Source of the DNA: Ignavibacterium sp.
GTDB lineage: Bacteria; Bacteroidota; Ignavibacteria; Ignavibacteriales; Ignavibacteriaceae
Direction of reading: 5' to 3'
DNA length: 64,000 nucleotides
NCBI GenBank assembly: GCA_018335755.1
Contig: JAGXRK010000045.1
Location: 62,001-126,000, forward strand
Position 1 is the first letter of the stretch, and every line of letters begins with the position of its first letter. Both the position numbers and the translations under genes were made by a program. Shown here piece after piece: positions 51,375 through 61,396 of the stretch. The notes under the pieces are model-generated. The model was given only the letters and a program-made list of their open reading frames with translations. It was not told the origin of the DNA and ran no database searches.

Positions 51375-52274
51375 ATGATCAGAACTGATCTATATAATGA
51401 ATTACTAGACGAAATAATAAATACCCGAACCTACCTTCTAGATAAACCGGAAGAGTCCCCGGAGAATGCTCTACGTGCTCTTTGGTTCTTAGCGGGGGGT
51501 GATCCAAGGGCAGTAGAACGCTGCCTCGAGGAAGATCTACCGATTTTATCGGAAACTTCGGTTAATCGCCTGAGAAATCTTCTCAAGAAACACATCCATG
51601 GTGTACCCCTAGCACATCTTACCGGACGTCAGCGGTTCATGGATATCGAGTTCTTGGTTGGTCCAGAAGCACTGATTCCACGTAAGGAGACAGAGATTCT
51701 TGGTTATGCTGCACTTGAGAAGATACGGGAAACTGTGGCAACGGGCGGATTTTCTAACATAATTGATTTATGCACCGGTAGTGGCAACCTTGCGCTGGCA
51801 CTTGCATATCACGAGCCCAAATGCAGGATTTTTGGTGCCGATCTATCAGTAGATGCTATTACTCTAGCACAACGGAATGCGGTACATCTTGCACTTCAAG
51901 ATCGGCTGAAATTTTCAGTAGGTGATTTATTTGCCCCATTTGCCCATGATCAATATTTCGGACAAATCGATATGGTAGTTTGTAATCCTCCCTATATCTC
52001 TAGCCAAAAGGTGACAGAGATGTCAGCTGAAGTTAGTAATTACGAACCGAGACTTGCCTTCGACGGTGGACCCTTCGGCTTATCTATTCTGGTAAGGCTG
52101 ATTGCTGAGGCCCCACAATATCTTAAAAAGGGAGGGTGGCTTGGATTTGAAGTCGGGCTTGGACAGGGAAATTTTATAAAGAAAAGGCTAGAACGCAATA
52201 ATTCGTACTCTGACATTCAAATGTTCCCCGATATGGCGGGAAATCCACGAGCTGTTTTAGCACGATGTATCTAA
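51375..52274 (+). CDS. PrmC/HemK-like glutamine N5-methyltransferase family protein
   Basis: PLAHLTGRQRFMDIEFLVGPEALIPRKETE, IDLCTGSGNLALALAY, VVCNPPYIS. Confidence 0.85.
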   Translation: MIRTDLYNELLDEIINTRTYLLDKPEESPENALRALWFLAGGDPRAVERCLEEDLPILSETSVNRLRNLLKKHIHGVPLAHLTGRQRFMDIEFLVGPEALIPRKETEILGYAALEKIRETVATGGFSNIIDLCTGSGNLALALAYHEPKCRIFGADLSVDAITLAQRNAVHLALQDRLKFSVGDLFAPFAHDQYFGQIDMVVCNPPYISSQKVTEMSAEVSNYEPRLAFDGGPFGLSILVRLIAEAPQYLKKGGWLGFEVGLGQGNFIKKRLERNNSYSDIQMFPDMAGNPRAVLARCI

Positions 52275-52758
52275 ATTCTTAAAAATTATTTTACAACGCT
52301 TTGTGAAGAAAATATTATCTGTAAAATCTGCACCGCATTATTTTCTGCTATGTGAAATTTATATGGACTGTGTTTTAATTTATATTCAATTAAAGATGAT
52401 GAGTTAAATGATATACTACGAACCGTTGATCTGGTCTATAAAAACAGCAATAATTTTTAATTTGTCAGTTGCAGGTTGGAAGGTATTTTAAAATACACAG
52501 GTTAAGAATAAATCTGTATGAAGTTGAAAATTCTATAACAAAATTCAGAATATTTTCATTGCTTGCTTTGGCAAAAATGACAATCGAAAAGTGATTGTTG
52601 ATTCTAAAGAATTATTACCATGTGCTGAAACACTACAAACTTTTCACAGATTATACTATCTGAATGGTGCTAGTGTATTAGTTAAAAAATGCAAACAAAT
52701 ATCGAAACCCACAAACGATAAGAACAACGGAACTGAGGTTATGAATTTTTCTTAATAG

Positions 52759-53715
52759 TTATTTCAGCTCAAGGGGTTCTGTTCTAAGATATTCAGTTGT
52801 CTGAATCTTTCTTTTAATATCACTAATGATATTATTTACATTATCTTCTGAAAGATTCAACGCTGCGGCAATTTCAGAAACTTTATAGCCTTTCTCCCAA
52901 CCAAACCATACCTTGTCAAGAATTTTAAAAGGGGTTTTAAAGAAAAACTCTTCCTGAGTTTGCTCTGCAGAGTATGTATCAGTTGTGGGAGTTCTTTTTT
53001 GAATTTCCTCAGGAATCTGCAGGTAGTCGGCTAACTGATATACCTGTGATTTGAATAAATGCGCAATTGGTTTAAGATCCGCAGCACCGTCACCATGTTT
53101 CACAAAAAATCCCTGCTCATGTTCATTTTTATTACCTGTACCAATGACACAATAATTTTTAAGTTCAGCATAATAATAAAGCATACACATTCTGCTACGC
53201 TGTTTGAAGTTGGATGCTGCAACAATCTGCAAATATTCATTTAAATGAAGCCGTTGAGTTTTTTGTGTTCCATCGGCAGAAATAATAGTAATGTTGAAAA
53301 AGTTAAGCAATCCCTCCTCTTTTGGAATACCGATCTTCATTTTATAAGTGCTGTTATATTCAGGAAATATTCTTCGGACAGCTTCATCACGTCTTTGATA
53401 GCATCCGAATCCAAGCAGAGCATCACTGATCTGTTCGACCCTATACTGAACACCAAATTTTTCAGAGAGTTGTTTTGCAAGTGTAAGACTATCAGGACTT
53501 GAATCCCTTTCCGGAAGCATTAAAACGAAAACCCTCTCCGGACCAAAAGCTTTAACACACAATGCCAAAACAACCGACGAATCAATACCACCGCTAACAC
53601 CAATTACTGCCCCTTTTCTACGAAATTTAAAGGCAACAACCTCTTTCATTTTTTTAATAATGCGTTCTGCTTCAGAAGCAGCATCTATGTTTATCAGATC
53701 TTTTGTGAACTTCAT
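52759..53715 (-). CDS. NadE-family (NAD synthase-like) ATP-pyrophosphatase, no glutaminase domain
   Basis: GAVIGVSGGIDSSVVLALC; VIGTGNKNEHEQGFFVKHGDGAADLKPIAHLFKSQVYQLADYL. Confidence 0.88.
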   Translation of the reverse strand: MKFTKDLINIDAASEAERIIKKMKEVVAFKFRRKGAVIGVSGGIDSSVVLALCVKAFGPERVFVLMLPERDSSPDSLTLAKQLSEKFGVQYRVEQISDALLGFGCYQRRDEAVRRIFPEYNSTYKMKIGIPKEEGLLNFFNITIISADGTQKTQRLHLNEYLQIVAASNFKQRSRMCMLYYYAELKNYCVIGTGNKNEHEQGFFVKHGDGAADLKPIAHLFKSQVYQLADYLQIPEEIQKRTPTTDTYSAEQTQEEFFFKTPFKILDKVWFGWEKGYKVSEIAAALNLSEDNVNNIISDIKRKIQTTEYLRTEPLELK

Positions 53716-53718
53716 TTT

Positions 53719-55314
53719 TTATTCCATTTGTTTGAGAATTTTTTTATCAATTTTACCGTTAGGGCTTTTAGGAAGAGATTCAATGAACACTACATATTTG
53801 GGTATCATAAAAATTTCGACATTCCTGCTGCAGTATCTCAACACATCTTTTTCGGTTATTATTGAACCGGGAGTTTTAACTATAAATGCTTTTATGGCCT
53901 GACCAAGTATTTCATCCGGGACACCAATAACAGCAGCCTCACTTATGCCATCGGCTGAACACAAAATATTTTCCAGCTCTTTCGGACTTACCCGCTCACC
54001 TTTTGTTTTTATCATATCATCTTTTCGTCCTACAAAGTAAAGATATCCTTCTTCATCCTGGTAAAAGAAATCACCGGTATATAATAATTTTTCTCTGTGA
54101 AACCAGCCGTCTTTATAAACTTTTTCTGATAAATCCTGTGAGTTCCAGTAACCTCTCATAACATTTGTACCACGTACAACTAATTCACCTATTTCATTAG
54201 GCTTAACAAATTCTCTATTTTCATTAACAATAAACACTTCACAATTGGGCATTGCTTTTCCTACAGAGCCGGGCTTACGATCAATATCTTCAGGAGGAAG
54301 GTATGCAATGCGTTTACATTCAGTTAATCCGAACATAGAAAATATCTGAACGGTGTGAAATAATTTTCTGAACGCTTTAATATGCTCCACAGGCAGAGCA
54401 GCTCCTGTATTCGAAATGTACCTGAGACTGCTTAGATCATAATTTTTGAGTGTTTCCATTTTCAGAAGCATAACAAGCAAAGTAGGAACTATAGGGAAAC
54501 CAGTAACTTTTTTGGACTCAATTTTTTTAATTAATTCAAGTGGGAATAACATTGATCTTTCCAGAACTATAGTTCCTCCATACATAAAACACATAATTAC
54601 CTGATAGAGTCCATAGTCGAATGACAGAGGCAGTACCGTCAGGACAATATCATCGGGTGTATTCTTTATGTATGATATTATGCTTCTCGCTGCAGATATC
54701 ATATTATTGTGGGAAGACATCACACCTTTTGGCTCTCCGGTAGAACCAGAAGTATAAATTAGAGTTGAAAGATCATAATCAATTACCGACCGCTTTCTTG
54801 ATTCCAGAGTTATTTTCTGATTAACATCAGTGTCAGTGATAAGGTCACGCCATTTGTTTTTACTTTCAGTGTTATTATCAGAAGTATCACCAAACCAGAT
54901 AACTTCCGGAACTGATTTAATTTTTTCAAGCGTGGATCTAACTACCTCAGAATTTTTAATATCTGCAATTATCACAGAAGGCGAGGAATCCTTTATGATG
55001 AAGTGCAGTTTGGGAGCTTTAAGAGAACCGTTTAACAAAACAAAAGAGGCACCAGTTTTCAGCACAGCATATAAAGCAATTACCACTTCAGCGGAGTTAT
55101 CACCAAAAATTATTACTCTATCATGACGTTTAACTCCCAGCCCAATCAGGCTAAATGCAAGATTATCTGTCAGTTCATCAAGTTTTTTGTAGGAATAGAT
55201 TTCTGAATTAAACAGGAGAGCAGGTTTGTCAGGAAATTTATTAGCGCTTAGTGTTAAATATTCATGCACCAGCACAGGACTGAATAATTCTGAAGTTATT
55301 TGTGTTCGAGACAT
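53719..55314 (-). CDS. Class I AMP-forming acyl ligase
   Basis: LIYTSGSTGEPKGVMSSHNNM, MFGLTECKRIAYLPPEDIDRKPGSVGKAMPN, GRKDDMIKTKGERVSPKELE, PKSPNGKIDKKIL. Confidence 0.92.
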   Translation of the reverse strand: MSRTQITSELFSPVLVHEYLTLSANKFPDKPALLFNSEIYSYKKLDELTDNLAFSLIGLGVKRHDRVIIFGDNSAEVVIALYAVLKTGASFVLLNGSLKAPKLHFIIKDSSPSVIIADIKNSEVVRSTLEKIKSVPEVIWFGDTSDNNTESKNKWRDLITDTDVNQKITLESRKRSVIDYDLSTLIYTSGSTGEPKGVMSSHNNMISAARSIISYIKNTPDDIVLTVLPLSFDYGLYQVIMCFMYGGTIVLERSMLFPLELIKKIESKKVTGFPIVPTLLVMLLKMETLKNYDLSSLRYISNTGAALPVEHIKAFRKLFHTVQIFSMFGLTECKRIAYLPPEDIDRKPGSVGKAMPNCEVFIVNENREFVKPNEIGELVVRGTNVMRGYWNSQDLSEKVYKDGWFHREKLLYTGDFFYQDEEGYLYFVGRKDDMIKTKGERVSPKELENILCSADGISEAAVIGVPDEILGQAIKAFIVKTPGSIITEKDVLRYCSRNVEIFMIPKYVVFIESLPKSPNGKIDKKILKQME

Positions 55315-55345
55315 ATAAGAGATTTATAATTATTTAAATAATTGA

Positions 55346-55478
55346 GGCTGACTCAAAAGTAATGTTTTCTCGATAATTTTTCTGTCCCGATGCATCGGGA
55401 CAGAAAAAACTCGAAAACCGACCGCAATAAAAGGTTCTCGAGTATTGAAATGTATCGAGAGAACCTTTTGAGACAGCC
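55346..55478. mobile_element. MITE-like element, copy 3
   Basis: GGCTGACTCA...TGAGACAGCC; internal CTGTCCCGATGCATCGGGACAG; nearly the same internal sequence as copy 1. Confidence 0.8.
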
Positions 55479-55508
55479 CCGCAAAAAAAATGATTGTTTA
55501 AAGAAAAA

Positions 55509-57470
55509 TTAATTTCTCAGATCAAATACGATATCAAAATTGCCCATAGCAGTATAATCAGGACTGAAACTTTTGATAAATTTTTCTTGAATTATCTGCG
55601 CAGATAATATTCCTATAAGAGCCATATTATCTACCTCGCCAGCCTTTTCAAATTTATTCATCTTATTTAATAGCAGGCTGACTTTTTTAAAATCAAAGAG
55701 ACCAGCTTCAGTAAGTGAATCATAAGATAAATATTTTTCAATCAAAGTCTTATCAAAAAGAATACCTTGTTTAATAGGCGCCCTGTAAGGATTCTTATCA
55801 CGGTTAAGAACTTTATCCGGAAGAATATCTTTAAAGATTTTCTTCAATAAAAACTTTTCATTCAAGCCGTTTATTTTTAATTCAGGATCAACATTACTCA
55901 TCCGTTCAATAATTCTATAATCCAAAAACGGCATCCGCATTTCAACAGAATGAGCCATTGCAGCCCTGTCTCCCTGAGATGAAAGCAGATAGTTGCTTAA
56001 AAAAACTGAAATTTCTAAGTACTGTGCCTTGCTCAGGTAATTCCATTTATAAAAATCTGAAGGCAGATCCTTAAGCAATTCATCTAAAGAATTGTGGTTT
56101 TCGAGTTCCGCTTTAAGTTTCGGCGAAAAGAATGTTTTAATCTTTGAAGTATTGTTCCATCTTATAATATGAGAAAAAAAAGGATTGCCCGGATCATCAA
56201 TTCCAAAACGAAAAAATTCAGTTAAAGAATCGTTCAGACGTTTATCCTTGAATATGTAAGGATAAAGTTTTGCCAGCAGTGCTGGACGCATCTTAGAATC
56301 GGGATACTTTGCCCAGAAATTTCTGATTTTCGTTTCTTTGAAGATATTATAACCACCGAATATCTCATCAGCACCCTCACCGGTGAGAACTACCTTGTAG
56401 CCGCTTTTGTGAACAAGCCGTGATAGAAGGTATAAAGGTATAGGGGCAGTTCGCAAGAGTGGTTTTTCAGTAAACCATAGTAACGACTCAAGATTTTGAG
56501 CAATATCAGAATTATTAATGAACAATTCAGAGTGATCAACACCGAGGTAGTTGACCATTTCCTGCTGATACTCACCCTCATCAAAATCACCAGCTTCGAA
56601 TCTTATACCAAAGGTTCTAAGTTTATTATTAAAATTCTTTTTTACAGTTGAAGTAATTCCGGAAGAGTCTAATCCCCCGCTCAGGTAGGTTCCAACAGGA
56701 ACATCGGCACGCAAACGTATCTTTACAGCATCGAAAAGCAGTTCGCTGACATTTTCTATCAGCTTTTCTCTGTTATTTTCTGACTCAGCGGATGAAAAAG
56801 GAATATGCCAGAATTTATCTATTTTTATTCCATTACTATCCGCAAATAAAAAATGACCCGGCGAGAGCTCAAAGATCCCATCAAATAATGTTTTACCCTT
56901 TAAAGTTGTCCAGAAGGTAAAAACCTGATCGAGTGCCTGATAATCAATTTGGCATGATATACCAGGCAGAGAAAGAATTGCTTTAATCTCTGATGAAAAA
57001 ATTAACTGGTTATTATGCAAAGTATAAAACAATGGCCGGATACCAACACGGTCGCGAGCAATAAACAAAGATTTCTTTTTAGAATCCCATATAGCAAATG
57101 CAAACTGACCGTTAAGCTTATGAACACAATTAATACCATCTTCTTCATAAAGATGAATAATAACTTCCGTATCTGTGGTAGTGTAGAATTTATGACCTTT
57201 TGAGATCAGATACTCTCTTATATCAGGATAATTAAAAATCTCGCCGTTAAAAATTATCCAGAGCGATTTATCTTCATTATAGATTGGCTGGATACCGCCG
57301 CGAAGATCAATTATGCTTAGGCGGGATTGTGCAAGAGCAGCGTTATCGTCGATATAAATACCCGTTTGATCAGGACCGCGATGATGCAGCAAATGCACCA
57401 TTTTCCGAATATCCGGAATATCGGCACTCAGTTTTCCGGAAGTGTTAACTATGCCGGCAATACCGCACAT
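55509..57470 (-). CDS. asnB: Asparagine synthase (glutamine-hydrolysing)
   Basis: N-terminal MCGIAGIVNTSGKL; HHRGPDQTGIYID; VPVGTYLSGGLDSSGITS; VVLTGEGADEIFGGYNIFK; MAHSVEMRMPFLDYRIIE. Confidence 0.94.
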   Translation of the reverse strand: MCGIAGIVNTSGKLSADIPDIRKMVHLLHHRGPDQTGIYIDDNAALAQSRLSIIDLRGGIQPIYNEDKSLWIIFNGEIFNYPDIREYLISKGHKFYTTTDTEVIIHLYEEDGINCVHKLNGQFAFAIWDSKKKSLFIARDRVGIRPLFYTLHNNQLIFSSEIKAILSLPGISCQIDYQALDQVFTFWTTLKGKTLFDGIFELSPGHFLFADSNGIKIDKFWHIPFSSAESENNREKLIENVSELLFDAVKIRLRADVPVGTYLSGGLDSSGITSTVKKNFNNKLRTFGIRFEAGDFDEGEYQQEMVNYLGVDHSELFINNSDIAQNLESLLWFTEKPLLRTAPIPLYLLSRLVHKSGYKVVLTGEGADEIFGGYNIFKETKIRNFWAKYPDSKMRPALLAKLYPYIFKDKRLNDSLTEFFRFGIDDPGNPFFSHIIRWNNTSKIKTFFSPKLKAELENHNSLDELLKDLPSDFYKWNYLSKAQYLEISVFLSNYLLSSQGDRAAMAHSVEMRMPFLDYRIIERMSNVDPELKINGLNEKFLLKKIFKDILPDKVLNRDKNPYRAPIKQGILFDKTLIEKYLSYDSLTEAGLFDFKKVSLLLNKMNKFEKAGEVDNMALIGILSAQIIQEKFIKSFSPDYTAMGNFDIVFDLRN

Positions 57471-57473
57471 ATT

Positions 57474-57728
57474 TTAAGAGTTAGAATTAAGTTTACGGTC
57501 AAGATAAGCAGAAACGCTGTTAAGGCTGGAGAAGTTATTCACCACTAGTTCTTCATCCTCTACTTTAACAGGAAAGGAGGTTTCAATAAACCCTACAAGT
57601 TCTATAATACCTGTAGAATCGATAATTCCTGAGCTGAAAAAATCAGTGTCATCTTTAAGTTTCTCTTCATCACCAAAAAGGAAATTATCGACAATAAAAT
57701 TTTTTACCAGTTCTTTTTTTTGATCCAT
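57474..57728 (-). CDS. Acyl carrier protein
   Basis: 84 aa; FFSSGIIDSTGIIELVGFIETSF phosphopantetheine-type site; 3 nt from asnB. Confidence 0.8.
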   Translation of the reverse strand: MDQKKELVKNFIVDNFLFGDEEKLKDDTDFFSSGIIDSTGIIELVGFIETSFPVKVEDEELVVNNFSSLNSVSAYLDRKLNSNS

Positions 57729-57830
57729 AGTTAAATTTGTTCTTTATGATTATTGCTGATCGGTTTATTAAATATAATGATAAATAATATTATCCAAAAT
57801 TGTGCCGGTTGGGGATAAAGACAAAAGAGT

Positions 57831-57898
57831 CACTGCTGTCCAAATTGGACTGAAAAACTATTTTTTCCCTTACTCTAATTTTATTTTCGACAGCAGTG
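57831..57898. repeat. Inverted repeat in the divergent EPS intergenic region
   Basis: CACTGCTGTC (57831-57840) / GACAGCAGTG (57889-57898). Confidence 0.6.
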
Positions 57899-58519
57899 GC
57901 ATTAATGGCTAATAATGAAATATAATCTGGTTTTGTAAACGGCTAATGCCATTATCTTCAATAAATTTTTTATGACTTCTCTAAAAGACCTTAAACTTTA
58001 AACAAAAAAATCTTTTGTTACGGCTTAAGTACTTATTCAAATAAGCACCAGCAAATTTCAAAATTTTTACTATTGTAAACTTTTTTGATTACTTTTTGGA
58101 TCAGGCGACAAATAAATAATTTAATTTTCTTAACTATTATGAGTTCAGGCATATTTTTAATGGTATGATTTATGTAATAGTATTTGGGAGTAAATAAACT
58201 ATTTCCACTAAAAATCAATCAACTATTTGAATATACCTCAAGAATTAAATAATTATCATCTTCAGAATTAAAATTAGGTTACCTTTAAAAGATTTACCTT
58301 TTTAAGTCTGCTTTATTTTGTGTAGACGAAATGATTTATATTCTTAAAATGATACTAGTGTTCAATCTGGAGAAAATAATATTGATATTGCATCTAAACA
58401 GCAAAATTACTTTCTTAGATAAATATAATATATGGGAATAGTAAGTGACCTGATTGTTGTTTATAGGAAAGTTATTTTTTTCTATATTTAATCATCAAAA
58501 ACTATAATATATAGAATAT

Positions 58520-59038
58520 ATGAGAATAAAATTTATCTTAGCAACTTTTTTAATAACCGGATTTTATAATCTGGCTTTATCTCAAGATGACATACAGATC
58601 GGAAGCTCTGGCAGAGGAGGGATAGGGACTACAGGAGCTGTCTATGATTATTCAAATCCTTCTGGAGTCAACATCAAAGTACAATTATGGGGATATGTAA
58701 GAAATCCAGGATATTATATTATTCCGATTGGTTTAAGCATTCATGAACTTATCTCCTTCGCTGGTGGACCAACAGAAGACGCTACTCTTGATGACGTCAG
58801 AGTTGCAAAAATTAAAGAAGGTTCACAAACAGTTATGGAAAAATATAACTACAATGATCTAATGTGGAAAGATGATATTAAAGATCCTATTAGATTTGTT
58901 AGATTAGAAGCTGGAGATATAATAGTGATTCCTGGTAAACCAAGATATTTTGTAAGAGAAGATATTTCCTTTTATTTGAGTGTCATAACAGCTGTCGCTT
59001 CACTATGGGCGTTAATTTTTACTTTAACCCGTGATTAG
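58520..59038 (+). CDS. Short SLBB-domain polysaccharide export protein with C-terminal TM helix
   Basis: VQLWGYVRNPGYYIIPIGLSIHELISFAGGPTEDATLDDVRV...LEAGDIIVIPGKPRYF; C-terminal hydrophobic SFYLSVITAVASLWALIFTL. Confidence 0.75.
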   Translation: MRIKFILATFLITGFYNLALSQDDIQIGSSGRGGIGTTGAVYDYSNPSGVNIKVQLWGYVRNPGYYIIPIGLSIHELISFAGGPTEDATLDDVRVAKIKEGSQTVMEKYNYNDLMWKDDIKDPIRFVRLEAGDIIVIPGKPRYFVREDISFYLSVITAVASLWALIFTLTRD

Positions 59039-59155
59039 CTGGTCTAAAATAGCTATTTTTTATAGACTTAAATGATATTAATTTAATCGATTTTTCTGGT
59101 GATTAAAAATGACAATAAAGAATGAATTCACTTTGATAATGAACAGGAAATTTTA

Positions 59156-61396
59156 ATGGATAATTTGAATTTTAATATTGAAAAGTACTTACACGGTAAT
59201 ACGAAATCAGCTAAAGATTATCTTCTTTTGGTAAGGAATAATCTGTTAAAGGTTATTATCATTTCCATTTTTGTAGCTTCACTTGTTGCTGTTTATGCAT
59301 ATCTTCAAGTTGATATCTACACCTCAAGATCTACCGTAAAAATAACCGAGCCCAATCAGAATGTGTTAGCGACAGGGTCAGGACAACGACCGGACATCGA
59401 CAGATTTATTGCAAATGAAATTCAAATTATTCAGAATTATAACACAAGAAAAAATATTGCTCAGGCATTGATAGACAGTTTTACTATTTCAAACAATAAG
59501 GATCTTCTTCATCTTATAAGTGCTGGTGAAGATCAAAACAGCAGCAGTCATAAATCGCTTGAACATATAACCGGAATTCTTGGCGGTGTTGTTTCAGCTG
59601 AGCAGGTAACAGGAGTTGATGTTATAAATATTACGGCGCAGTCCACTTCTGCATTTGAAGCAGCATTAATTGCTAATGTTGCTGCTCTTGAATACCAAAA
59701 GGTAAACCTTGCAATCAGCAGAGACAAGTTAACTAAAGTAAGAGAATTTCTGGAAAAACAAAGTGAAGAAAAATTAGCAGAGCTGAAAATGGCTGAGGAC
59801 TCGCTTACAAAATTCCAGGAAAGAGACGGAATAATTGCAATTGATGTTCAATCTGCGGGCATGCTAACAGAATTATCTAATCTTGATGCACAGAAACAAA
59901 CAACTAAAATGGAGTTAATGACATCAAATGAAGTACTTAAGCAATATAAGTTCTTTCTTAACAAGCAGGACCCGAAGCTAGTTGATTTTCTGGAAAATGA
60001 AACATCTCAGGCTTATATAAGTGTTTTACAGCAGCAGCTGGCAGAACTTCAGGTAGAAAGAGATCTTATTTTATCAGTAAAAACTCCGAATGTTGATGTA
60101 TCAAATAAAGTAAAAGATTATGATCAAAGAATCGAAGATCTGAAAAATAAATTGAATTCGGCCATAAGCAGTATAAAAGCGGAAGGATTTTCAGGAAACC
60201 CGGAACAGGTGAGAGAACTTGCCCGCAGAACAATTGATGAAGAAATCAGAAACAGTACTCTTTCAGTTCGGTTAGAGCAATTGGAAGCTGCCACAGCAAA
60301 TTACGAACAGCAGCTAAAACGATTACCAAAAACATCAACAACATTATCGCAATATCAGAGAGAAAGAGAATCAATTCAACAATTGTATTTATTAATAAAT
60401 GATAGATATCAGGAAGCTATGATCAATGAGCTTTCTCAATCCGGGAATGTAGTAATTATAGATACAGCCAGAGTTCCAGGCGCACCATCAAAGCCAAACC
60501 GAAGGCTTATGATAATTTTCGGAATTTTCCTTGGTGTAGCAGTATCTTTTGGTTTCATAATAATTAAAGATTTTTTCGATAATACTGTTAAAACACCAGA
60601 AGATATTGAGAAAAATGATATTAGCTTCCTTTCCTGGGTACCGCATTGTAAATTAAATGGTAAAACCTCGGAATACGAGAAGGAATTATTAACTTTATAT
60701 GAACAGAATGCCCCTGTTAGTGAATCATTTCGCGCCATTAGAGCTCGCATACAGCATTCAAGAGGTGAGAATGAATTACCTAAAGTTATTTTAGTAACTT
60801 CAGCTGCAGAACACGAGGGTAAAACTTTTATAGCCTTTAATCTTGCTGGTAGTTTCGCTCAATCTAACAAAAGAACTCTTATAGTTGATTGTGATTTCCG
60901 ACGACCAAGAATTCATGCAATAATGGGAACCGATAAAAAACCGGGACTTGTTGATTACCTTGCAAAAAAAGTGAAGCTGGAAGATATTGTAAGGTCTATC
61001 CGGCCTAATACATTGAGTTACATCGCTTCTGGAACCATTCCTCCCAATCCAGCGGAGATTTTAGAATCACAAGCGATGAAAAATTTTCTATTGGAAATAA
61101 GAGATTTTTTTGATGTTATAATCCTCGATTCTGCGCCTATTGTAGCTGTAATCGATGCTGAAATTCTTGCAAAGCAGGCTGACGGCACTGTTCTGGTAGT
61201 AGAATCGGAAAAAACTGAAAACCGTTTAATGAAAGATGCCGTTGATTTAATTACTAATAATAAAGTTCCTTTTTTAGGTACAGTTTTAAACAATTTCAAG
61301 TACAAGAGCGGATACGGATATTATTATAAATACTATTATCATTACAATAACTCTCCTGATAAAAAAGGAATTAAGAGATTTAAGATTAATTCGTAG
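59156..61396 (+). CDS. Wzc-type polysaccharide co-polymerase / tyrosine autokinase
   Basis: Wzz-like N-terminus and coiled coils; VILVTSAAEHEGKTFIAFNLAGSFAQSNKRTLIVDCDFRRPR; tyrosine-rich tail YKSGYGYYYKYYYHY. Confidence 0.93.
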   Translation: MDNLNFNIEKYLHGNTKSAKDYLLLVRNNLLKVIIISIFVASLVAVYAYLQVDIYTSRSTVKITEPNQNVLATGSGQRPDIDRFIANEIQIIQNYNTRKNIAQALIDSFTISNNKDLLHLISAGEDQNSSSHKSLEHITGILGGVVSAEQVTGVDVINITAQSTSAFEAALIANVAALEYQKVNLAISRDKLTKVREFLEKQSEEKLAELKMAEDSLTKFQERDGIIAIDVQSAGMLTELSNLDAQKQTTKMELMTSNEVLKQYKFFLNKQDPKLVDFLENETSQAYISVLQQQLAELQVERDLILSVKTPNVDVSNKVKDYDQRIEDLKNKLNSAISSIKAEGFSGNPEQVRELARRTIDEEIRNSTLSVRLEQLEAATANYEQQLKRLPKTSTTLSQYQRERESIQQLYLLINDRYQEAMINELSQSGNVVIIDTARVPGAPSKPNRRLMIIFGIFLGVAVSFGFIIIKDFFDNTVKTPEDIEKNDISFLSWVPHCKLNGKTSEYEKELLTLYEQNAPVSESFRAIRARIQHSRGENELPKVILVTSAAEHEGKTFIAFNLAGSFAQSNKRTLIVDCDFRRPRIHAIMGTDKKPGLVDYLAKKVKLEDIVRSIRPNTLSYIASGTIPPNPAEILESQAMKNFLLEIRDFFDVIILDSAPIVAVIDAEILAKQADGTVLVVESEKTENRLMKDAVDLITNNKVPFLGTVLNNFKYKSGYGYYYKYYYHYNNSPDKKGIKRFKINS

